Made by a program: the position numbers and the translations under genes. 64,000 nt of DNA from Pseudohoeflea suaedae. Lineage in GTDB: Bacteria; Pseudomonadota; Alphaproteobacteria; Rhizobiales; Rhizobiaceae. Shown piece after piece: positions 54,515 to 64,000 of the stretch. The stretch is taken from the NCBI RefSeq assembly GCF_004354915.1, contig NZ_SMSI01000001.1:1364001-1428000 (forward strand). The letters run 5' to 3'. Every line of letters begins with the position of its first letter. Positions within the stretch are counted from its first letter, which is position 1. The notes under the pieces were generated by a model, which worked only from the letters and a program-made list of their open reading frames with translations, did not search any database and was not told the origin of the DNA.

Positions 54515-55471
54515 TCAGCTCTCGAGCAGAAGCTCTGCCGTGTGCTCGTTGGTGATCAGGGTGTTGATCAGCTTGCCGCGCATCGCCCCCAGAATGGCCT
54601 GAACCTTCGCTTCTCCGGCGGCGATGCCGACGACGGGGTTCGCCGGGTTCACCATCAGCGGCGAACTCGCCACCCGATCGTTGACCAGGCCATCGATCAG
54701 CTTGCCCGCGGCGTCATACACCCAGCTGGTGATCTCGCCCACGGCCCCGGCGCGGTCGAGCGAGCGGACATCGTCGCGGGTCAGGAAGCCGTCGACGAAG
54801 AGGGGGGCCGTGAGCCCCATATTGCCCACGCCCACAAAGGTGACGTCGGCCTGGCGGGCGAGTTCGAGGATATTGTGCACCGGCTCCTGGTTGTGGAGGA
54901 TCTTCTTCTCCTCGGCCGAGCGTGCAAAAACCGGAAGCGGCATCGGGTAGTGGCGGGCATTGGCCCGTTCGGCCATGCGGATGACGACGTTGTAGGCGGT
55001 CGCCGAGCCGTCCGACATCATGTTGCCGAGCAGCGAGACGATGCGGTGCTGCGGGCAGTCCATCGGCGGAAGCTGCTCCACCGCCGAGCGCAGCGCCCGG
55101 CCGGTGCCGATGGCGATGATCTTGGGGTGGTGCGATTTCAGATGCCGTTCCATCTCGACGGCGCCCACCTGCGCCACGCCGGTCATGGAGTTCGGCGCAT
55201 CCGGGTCGGACGGAACGATCTCGCAGCCCAGCAGCCCGAAGCGCTCCTTGAGCCGCATCGACAGTTCCATGCATTTGGCGATCGGATGGTCGAGCCTTAC
55301 CTTCACCAGCCGTTCGGTGACGGCGAGCGAAACCAGGCGCTGGGCGGACTGACGCGAGACGCCGAGCTTGCGGGCAATCTCGTCCTGGGTATTGCCGGCG
55401 ACGTAATAGAGCCAGCCGGCGCGTGCCGCATCGTCGAGGCGACTTGCCTCGCCATCAGCTTTTCCAGCCAT
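54515..55471 (-). CDS. smoC: SorC/DeoR-family sugar-binding regulator
   Basis: The 318-residue protein has an N-terminal helix-turn-helix (NTQDEIARKLGVSRQSAQRL) and a large SorC-type sugar-phosphate-binding domain (VVRGIGTGR-like GIGTGRALRSAVEQL). It likely controls the polyol operon, to which it is adjacent and in the same direction, with smoE 186 nt downstream. Confidence 0.9.
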   Translation of the reverse strand: MAGKADGEASRLDDAARAGWLYYVAGNTQDEIARKLGVSRQSAQRLVSLAVTERLVKVRLDHPIAKCMELSMRLKERFGLLGCEIVPSDPDAPNSMTGVAQVGAVEMERHLKSHHPKIIAIGTGRALRSAVEQLPPMDCPQHRIVSLLGNMMSDGSATAYNVVIRMAERANARHYPMPLPVFARSAEEKKILHNQEPVHNILELARQADVTFVGVGNMGLTAPLFVDGFLTRDDVRSLDRAGAVGEITSWVYDAAGKLIDGLVNDRVASSPLMVNPANPVVGIAAGEAKVQAILGAMRGKLINTLITNEHTAELLLES

Positions 55472-55736
55472 CTCCTGCCTCCCTCGTTTCCCCGCCTATA
55501 GCGTTCCGGCGTTGCCCCTGATGTCAAGCCCGGCGTGTTGCGTGGGGTTTTGAGCCCGCTGCCGGATGCTTGGCCCCATGTCCTCGAATACCTCCAGTCA
55601 GGCAGTCGCGGCTTCAGGACGATTTCAGTGCGTATGGCACCGATTTTTCCGTTTATCCACTCAGCGAGAGCATTTTTGTCCGGGGACCGTGAACACGCCG
55701 GCGACGGCGCCAGGAAGACGATTTCGGGAATGGGTT

Positions 55737-56414
55737 TCAGGTCGAGGTCTCGAACAGGGCCGGTTCGAATCCGGCGAGTTCATGCCAGTCGCTTATGCGC
55801 ATCACGCCGCTGTCTGGAACCTCATGGCCGCGCAGATGCTTGCCGCCGGTATAGTGGTAGCATCGCATGCCCGCGCGTCTGGCGCCCTCGATGCCGGGCG
55901 CGGAGTCCTCGATCACCAGGCAGCGTTCGGGCGTCACGCCCATTGTCCGGGCGGCCAGCAGGAAGAGGTCAGGCGCAGGTTTGCCGTTTTCCACCTGGGA
56001 AGCTGTGAAGGTATTGTCGCCGAAATGGCGGTCCAGGCCGGTGATCTCCATCGATCGCGTGAGCCGCCGCCGGGTCGAACTCGTCGCAACGCAGGAAGCG
56101 ACCTTCAATCCGGCCAGGATCTCGCGCACACCCGGCGTGGTTTCGAGCTCCGTCTCGAAGGCCTTGAGCAGTTTGCCGCGGTAGCTTTCCTCGAACTCCT
56201 CGCCCAGCGACAGCCCGTAATTGATCCGGATGTCGGCGACGACCTTGGGCCAGCTGCGGCCCAGGAAATTGGCCTGGAAATGGGCGAAATCGACGCTCAC
56301 GCCGACGGTCTTCAGCAATGCCAGAAGCACGCGCGCGGAAATGATCTCGCTGTCGATGAGGACACCGTCGCAGTCGAAGATCACCAGCTCTACAGGGGGC
56401 GTCGGGCTTGCCAT
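55737..56414 (-). CDS. HAD-superfamily phosphatase (HAD-IA)
   Basis: The 225-residue protein has FDCDGVLID with nucleophile and acid/base aspartates at residues 14 and 16, a cap domain, ATSSTRRR and the final GKPAPDLFLLAAR and LVIEDSAPGI. It is a sugar-phosphate or phosphoglycolate-type phosphatase. It lies upstream of smoC in the same direction with a 265-nt gap, so co-transcription is uncertain. Confidence 0.85.
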   Translation of the reverse strand: MASPTPPVELVIFDCDGVLIDSEIISARVLLALLKTVGVSVDFAHFQANFLGRSWPKVVADIRINYGLSLGEEFEESYRGKLLKAFETELETTPGVREILAGLKVASCVATSSTRRRLTRSMEITGLDRHFGDNTFTASQVENGKPAPDLFLLAARTMGVTPERCLVIEDSAPGIEGARRAGMRCYHYTGGKHLRGHEVPDSGVMRISDWHELAGFEPALFETST

Positions 56415-56519
56415 GGGACGGCGAACACTCTCTCTCCTCGACCGTCCCTGAACAGAGGAGGGGCAGGGCGGCTCCGGCCTGTTCTTGCCGGTTAAGCCGC
56501 CCCATTGTCAATCAGCCTC

Positions 56520-59737
<3,218 letters not shown>

Positions 59738-59741
<4 letters not shown>

Positions 59742-60739
59742 GGCACGATCACCCGGTCCCCGGCCGATAGGCCGCTGAGGATTTCGACGAGCCCGCCCTG
59801 TCCGGCGTCGGTCGTCTCGACCGCTCCTCCGGTGACGACCACGCGTTCGGCGGTCCCCGCGCCGGTGTCCACCGTCACGAAGTCGAGGCCGTTGCGGCTG
59901 GCAATGGCCGATTGCGGAACGGTGAGCGCCTGCCGGTCGCCCACAGGCACGTCCACGAGCACACGCGCATCGACGAACCGGGTGGAAAGTGCTTCCACCT
60001 CCACGTCAGCCGTGACGCGGCCGCCCTCGATCTGCGGATAGATCCTGGCGAGCGTGCCGGATTTCTCGCCGGTATCGGTAGAGATGCGGATCTCCGCACC
60101 CTCGGCCAGCATCGGCGCAAGCCGTTCCGGCAGCGCGAGCCGCAGGAAGAAGCCGCCGCCGCCGATCGTCGCCACCGCTTCGCCGGGCATGATCACGGCG
60201 CCGGGGGTGACCGGCACGGAGAGAACCTTGCCGGAGACCGGCGCCAGGATCTCTCCCTCGCTCTGCTGCTGTTCGAGAACGGCACGGTTGGCCCTGGTCG
60301 ATGCAATCTGGTTGCGCAACACGTCGGACTGGGTGGAAAGCTGGTCGAGCCGCTGGCGCGTGACCACACCTTGCGCGATCAGCTTTTGCGCGCGGTCGAG
60401 TTCGGTGTCGGCGGTCTTGAGCTGGGATTCGAAAGCGGCGAGCTGGCCATCGAGAGCCTCGATCTGGAAACTGATCTTGTCGTCGCGCACGAGCCCGATT
60501 GCCTGGCCTTCTTCGACCTCGTCGCCTTCGGTGATGGTCAACTCGACCACGACGCCGCCGATACGGGCCCGGGCAGGGGCGACGTCGCGGGTCTCGACAC
60601 TGCCGTGGACGGCCTTCCACTCCGTCACGCTCACAGGGGCAAGCGTAATGGTTTCCGCAAGTGCGGGCGCGCTGCAGGACAGGCTGCCCGCGTAGAGAGA
60701 AAGTCCCGCGGCTAGAGCGGGTGCCAAACGTGATGTCAT
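59738..60739 (-). CDS. RND periplasmic adaptor (membrane fusion protein)
   Basis: About 333 residues with signal peptide (cut after PALA), a lipoyl-type half (EGDEVEEGQAIGLV), a coiled-coil hairpin around QLKTADTELDRAQKLIAQG and a beta-barrel domain. It links the pump to an outer-membrane channel. I choose the ATG at 60739; longer frames lack sense. First gene of the efflux pair. Confidence 0.9.
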
Positions 60740-60810
60740 ATCATCCAACCCCGAACGGCGTTTCGCTTCAGAGCGGCCGTTCATCACCGATACTGCGTCG
60801 TTTTCTAATA

Positions 60811-60832
60811 TCAACGACCATTTATATTGATG
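60811..60832. promoter_or_regulatory. dyad upstream of the RND operon, candidate operator
   Basis: ATCAA (60811-60815) and TTGAT (60828-60832) are inverted and 12 bases apart in an AT-rich patch. This is where a repressor of the efflux genes could bind, but no regulator gene is adjacent. Weak evidence. Confidence 0.2.
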
Positions 60833-61037
60833 TAGGTGTATATGCAATGCCCGATAGTCAAGACCCGCTCCCGCGAGTGCTGCCGGGATGCGGCAAAGCC
60901 GAAAGCCCGGCCAATTGAAGCTGGCCGGGCGGAGATGCTTTGAAAAGCCGGGTCGTTCAACCTGATGTCAGCGGGAAACGGTCAGGGCTTTGGAACTTTG
61001 GTCGGACCGGGCCCCATCGAGGCAGCCCGGATATCCG

Positions 61038-61247
61038 TCAGGCCGGGGTGCCGGCCTCGTTGATCTGTGCGCCTGGCTCGTGCGATTCGATCATCGCATC
61101 GGCCATGAGCACGCGCAGCTGGCCCATGGGCTTGCCGCAACCGGAGCAATTGACGATCTCGAACTCGGGAATATTGCCGACGATCGTATTCTGTTTCTGG
61201 CAGCGGTGACAGGAAACGGAAAGGGCAGAGTATTCGTATTCAGACAT
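61038..61247 (-). CDS. small zinc-ribbon protein
   Basis: The 69-residue protein has two C-x2-C pairs, CHRC and CSGC, 18 residues apart, a treble-clef/zinc-ribbon layout. GGAGGTGA precedes the ATG. No other domain is visible. It may bind nucleic acid or act as a protein adaptor; function unknown. Confidence 0.75.
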   Translation of the reverse strand: MSEYEYSALSVSCHRCQKQNTIVGNIPEFEIVNCSGCGKPMGQLRVLMADAMIESHEPGAQINEAGTPA

Positions 61248-61395
61248 GGACTCACCTCCATAGGGGCGGTGGAGCGTAACCGAAGCTATGGCTCATTAAA
61301 TGCATATATTAGTATTTCTACGATTATGAGTGTATCAGCTTTCCGGCACCTTGGATATAGCCGTGCAGAAGTCGGATTGCAGCACGAAAATCGGG

Positions 61396-62553
61396 TCAGA
61401 AAGCCTTGCCGCGCGCGGTTACCGGCCAGATCGTTTCCACCCTGCCGTGGCGCATGACGACATACCAGTCGTGCAGATTGCAGGTGGGGTCGCAATGGCC
61501 CGGGACGAGGCGCAAACGGTCGCCGACGGCCAGATGCCCGTAGGGATCGGTGAGGGTGCCGTGTTCGTCCGAGGCGGAGACATAGGCCACGTCGTCGCGG
61601 TCGTGGACGAGGGGAAGGCCGCTGTCGACCGATTGCACCTTGAGCCCCGCATCGCAGACCGCGCGGCCGGCGCTTGAGGTGCTCATCACGCTGGTCAGAA
61701 GAAACAGCGCCTGGTCAAAATCCTGGCAGCGCCTGCCACTTTCGTCCTCGATGCGGGCGTAGTCGACATCCATGAAGGCATAGGAGCCGCATTGCAGCTC
61801 GGTATACAAGCGCGAGCCTGCTTCGAAGGCGTAACTTCCTGTGCCGCCGCCCGTCACCCTCGGACATCTGATGCCGTTGACCCTCAGCATCTCGACTGCG
61901 GCATTGGCATGCTGGATCGACTTGATGGCGGCCGATCGCCGGTCTTCGTAGCTCACGATGTGTTGCATCATGCCGTGATAGGCCTGCACGCCGCCGAAAT
62001 CGAGGCGGTCGGCGGCAACGATGGCGCGGGCGATTTCGAGCAGTTCCGTCAGAGTGCTGACGCCGCAGCGCCGGCCTCCGGTTTCGAATTCGACAAGGCA
62101 GGTGATCGTCGTCTCATGCCGGACCGCGGCCTCCTGGAGCTGGGTGACGGCGTCCGGATCATCGACGCAGACGGAGATCTTGGCACCCTCGGCGCAAAGC
62201 CGCGCCAGCCGGTCGATCATCAGGGGATTGCGGATTTCGTTTGAAATCAGGATGTCGGTGATGCCCGCCCGCACGAAGGCTTCCGCCTCGCTGACCTTCT
62301 GGCAGCATATTCCGGTAGCTCCGCCGATCTCCATCTGCAGACGCGCAATGTCCGCCGACTTGTGCATCTTGCCGTGCGGCCGCAATTTCACGCCGCTCCT
62401 GCGGGCAAAATCTCCCATCGTCCTGAGATTGGTTTCGAGTCTGTCGAGATCAATCACCAGGCAGGGGGTGACGATCTCCTCCTGACGCATGCCAGGCAAG
62501 GCCGGAATGTCGTATCCGACCGTCAATCCATCGAGGAACTTGTCAATTTTCAT
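61396..62553 (-). CDS. D-threonine-aldolase-like PLP enzyme
   Basis: The 385-residue protein has [15 protein letters not shown] and [13 protein letters not shown], where the lysine binds pyridoxal phosphate, in an alanine-racemase-like barrel. The C-terminal [13 protein letters not shown] contains the metal-binding His and Cys typical of D-threonine aldolases and D-serine dehydratases. Substrate is a D-beta-hydroxy amino acid. ATG at 62553 follows GGAGG. Confidence 0.88.
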   Translation of the reverse strand: MKIDKFLDGLTVGYDIPALPGMRQEEIVTPCLVIDLDRLETNLRTMGDFARRSGVKLRPHGKMHKSADIARLQMEIGGATGICCQKVSEAEAFVRAGITDILISNEIRNPLMIDRLARLCAEGAKISVCVDDPDAVTQLQEAAVRHETTITCLVEFETGGRRCGVSTLTELLEIARAIVAADRLDFGGVQAYHGMMQHIVSYEDRRSAAIKSIQHANAAVEMLRVNGIRCPRVTGGGTGSYAFEAGSRLYTELQCGSYAFMDVDYARIEDESGRRCQDFDQALFLLTSVMSTSSAGRAVCDAGLKVQSVDSGLPLVHDRDDVAYVSASDEHGTLTDPYGHLAVGDRLRLVPGHCDPTCNLHDWYVVMRHGRVETIWPVTARGKAF

Positions 62554-62738
62554 GCCTGGGCCTCCGGAGCCGGATTCCCTGCTTTGACGCGAGATTCGCT
62601 GGGTTGCGGGCACTATGCGCCCTTTTCCCGCGCCATGCAAAGCCGGGTCTTCCGGCGTGGCCATGCCCAATTGTATCAAAACCCGCATGAGGGGGCTTGA
62701 TGAACGGAAACGGGGCGGCTATACGGACGCCGCTGGAT

Positions 62739-62815
62739 CGGAGCGTAGCGCAGCCTGGTAGCGCACCTCGTTCGGGACGAGGGGGTCGGAGGTTCGAATC
62801 CTCTCGCTCCGACCA
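62739..62815 (+). tRNA. tRNA-Pro (anticodon CGG)
   Basis: Acceptor CGGAGCG pairs with CGCTCCG, discriminator A, CCA encoded at 62813-62815. Anticodon stem CCTCG/CGAGG encloses TTCGGGA, anticodon CGG at 62773-62775. D arm GCGC-GCGC and a standard T loop TTCGAAT are present. Confidence 0.97.
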
Positions 62816-62824
62816 GCCAGCAAA

Positions 62825-62846
62825 ACCCGCCTCGGCGGGTTTTTTC
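62825..62846 (+). terminator. rho-independent terminator of tRNA-Pro
   Basis: ACCCGCC (62825-62831) pairs with GGCGGGT (62834-62840), followed by six T residues. It begins about ten bases after the tRNA end. Confidence 0.85.
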
Positions 62847-63042
62847 GTATCTGCCGGTCGTGCGCCGGCATTTCCACTCAGACAGCTGCGTCTATGCATT
62901 GAATTCTCGCATCGGGAGTTCAGCACACTAAACGAATGCCGCGTCACGCCGTTCCGTCAGGCCGGTGGTTTGTTTTGGCCGCCGTCCCCTCGGCAGGACG
63001 GCGATGGCGCGCTCGACGCCTCTTGGGGTGGGATGCCATCGA

Positions 63043-63213
63043 TCAGCCCGCAAGCAGGGCGAAAGCTCCGGCAAGGCAGATGATGGATATGCCGGCGACC
63101 AGCAGCGACCACATGAGCCGCCGCCTGGCCGTCACCTCGGTCTGGCTTGATGCCGCCGCCGGAAAGACCTGCGGCATCCGCCGGCCGAACTCCGAGGGAA
63201 TCCGGCGTTGCAT
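63043..63213 (-). CDS. 56-residue single-pass membrane protein
   Basis: A short gene starts at the ATG at 63213 (MQRRIPSEFGRRMPQV) and has one helix at its end (MWSLLVAGISIICLAGAFAL). A strong ribosome site (AGGAGGAGAGA) precedes it, and it follows the BON-domain gene by 13 nt on the same strand, so it is probably expressed. Not recognised. Function unknown. Confidence 0.65.
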   Translation of the reverse strand: MQRRIPSEFGRRMPQVFPAAASSQTEVTARRRLMWSLLVAGISIICLAGAFALLAG

Positions 63214-63226
63214 CTTCTCTCTCCTC

Positions 63227-63721
63227 CTACTCGGTGACGTCGGACGGAATGTGGGTGTCGACCCCTGAGAGGATGATGCCGTCCGTCACGTTCCTGACGC
63301 CCGGCACGGCAAGCGCCACGCGGAGAAGCTTGGCCTTGTCCTCGTCGGAATCCACGCGTCCTGCAAGTGCGGCGATGCCGTCGCGGACGGTAATCGTGAC
63401 GTCATGGTCGTCGAGATCGTTGCTCTCATAGGCGAGGGCGATCTGCTCGCCGATGGCATCGTCCTCGATGATGGAATCCTCGTCCTCGGGGAATGGGGAT
63501 GGGCCACCGGTGCTCTCGATCGCCGTATTGCTCGAGATTTCGGCGCCCGGGACCTCGGACTCGTCGAAATTGCTTTCTGAATTGCCATAGCCGACATTGG
63601 CCGCCTTCTTCTCGCCGTCCTCGTCCGAATAGGGCCACCCCTCTTCGATCTCGCGGGCTTCGTAATCGCGATAGTCTTCTTCACGGGAAAGGGCGGAGGG
63701 GTCTCGTTTCGGTCTCGCCAT
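63227..63721 (-). CDS. BON-domain protein
   Basis: The 164-residue protein has a long acidic, Glu/Asp-rich N-terminal half (SREEDYRDYEAREIEEGWPY) with no signal, then a BON domain (DVTITVRDGIAALAGRV, GVRNVTDGIIL) in the last 70 residues. BON domains bind phospholipid or serve osmotic protection. The ATG at 63721 is preferred; upstream frame is basic and not conserved-looking. Confidence 0.85.
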   Translation of the reverse strand: MARPKRDPSALSREEDYRDYEAREIEEGWPYSDEDGEKKAANVGYGNSESNFDESEVPGAEISSNTAIESTGGPSPFPEDEDSIIEDDAIGEQIALAYESNDLDDHDVTITVRDGIAALAGRVDSDEDKAKLLRVALAVPGVRNVTDGIILSGVDTHIPSDVTE

Positions 63722-63790
63722 GATCGGGCTCCTTCTTGTTCTTCGATGGAACAACGATTGGCTGCCGATTTGGTTCGACGGGAGCGCTCT

Positions 63791-63834
63791 TATTTGGCTG
63801 GCCTCAGACGCCTATTTGGCTGGCCTCAGACGCC
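63791..63834. repeat. 22-bp perfect tandem duplication
   Basis: Two identical 22-base units occupy 63791-63812 and 63813-63834. The second contains the stop codon (63826-63828, minus strand) of the partial methyltransferase gene and the first copies it just beyond. Recent slippage or replication error is likely. Confidence 0.9.
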
Positions 63835-64000
63835 GCCGGGACGATAGAGATGAAGGCCCGTCTGGCGTCCGTCGCCGAGTTCGATGGTCCGCTCGGGTTC
63901 GACATCGGGAACCTTGAAGCTGTTGGAAACGAACAGTGCGCCCGGTTTCATCTCGGACGTCGCCTTGGCGTGGAGCTTGGCCATGGGGGCGGGGGACAGG
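63826..64000 (-). CDS. C-terminal part of a probable class I SAM-dependent methyltransferase (gene runs off the window)
   Basis: The reading frame is open from the window edge to a TGA at 63826-63828, on the minus strand. The visible 57 residues include MAKLHAKATSEMKPGALFVS, NSFKVPDVEPERTIEL and a closing TGLHLYRPGG. This resembles the C-terminus of class I methyltransferases in which a RPGxxFVSNxFxVPGV-type strand closes the sheet. The start lies outside the window, so the whole protein cannot be judged. Confidence 0.45.
   Translation of the reverse strand, partial: LSPAPMAKLHAKATSEMKPGALFVSNSFKVPDVEPERTIELGDGRQTGLHLYRPGGV

Noticed and set aside
55759-55775. Perfect T-arm-like stem-loop (GCCGG-TTCGAAT-CCGGC) within the HAD phosphatase gene
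   Set aside because: No acceptor or anticodon arm can be drawn around it, and it lies in coding sequence.
62543-62947. Minus-strand frame covering tRNA-Pro with the [19 protein letters not shown] peptide
   Set aside because: Again a translated tRNA, a common annotation artefact.

Overview
The window is a high-GC bacterial chromosome segment, dense in genes and often with 1-4 nt start/stop overlaps. Gene content points to an alphaproteobacterium, probably Hyphomicrobiales (rhizobia-like) or a relative: a fused CysN/CysC, an opgG-opgI-opgH glucan operon, a Rhodobacter-type sorbitol/mannitol (smo/mtlK) operon, a urtABCDE urea transporter, a BTLCP-family transglutaminase-like protein and an ECF sigma/RskA-type pair. 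I cannot fix the genus from sequence alone. I see no rRNA, CRISPR array, insertion sequence or replication origin.

Region 1 (1-23 kb) looks like a surface-polysaccharide locus with its own sulfate-activation module. cysD-cysNC-cysQ make the sulfate donor PAPS and remove PAP. They are followed on the same strand by a GT2 glycosyltransferase, rfbACBD (dTDP-L-rhamnose) and an unknown membrane protein. On the minus strand an ABC-2 exporter (wzm, wzt), a two-domain glycosyltransferase and a sulfotransferase form one operon. A DUF2793/beta-helix protein follows on the plus strand. Then comes a low-GC island of about 3.9 kb (SAM-methyltransferase-like protein, a second sulfotransferase, a GT2_4-GT61 fusion), and two more glycosyltransferases. 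A PAPS supply next to two sulfotransferases and an exporter suggests a sulfated, rhamnose-containing polysaccharide.

Region 2 (23-31.7 kb): tRNA-Gln(UUG), galE, a WecA/MraY-type transferase, kdsD and a GH25 lipoprotein. These are followed by an ECF sigma factor, an RskA-type anti-sigma factor, a secreted fasciclin-domain protein, a Tat-exported MsrB and a BTLCP protein.

Region 3 (31.7-43.8 kb): two tandem small secreted paralogs, the urtABCDE operon (minus strand) with a convincing sigma-54 promoter before urtA, a DUF2946-like / PepSY / PCuAC copper-associated set, and a GMC oxidoreductase.

Region 4 (44-56.4 kb): opgG-opgI-opgH for osmoregulated periplasmic glucans, ending in a shared terminator facing the polyol operon smoC-smoE-smoF-smoG-smoK-smoS-mtlK, with a HAD phosphatase upstream.

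Region 5 (56.5-64 kb): a two-gene RND efflux system, a zinc-ribbon protein, a D-threonine-aldolase-like enzyme, tRNA-Pro(CGG) with terminator, a 56-residue membrane ORF, a BON-domain protein and the 3' end of a probable methyltransferase whose stop codon lies in a 22-bp tandem duplication.
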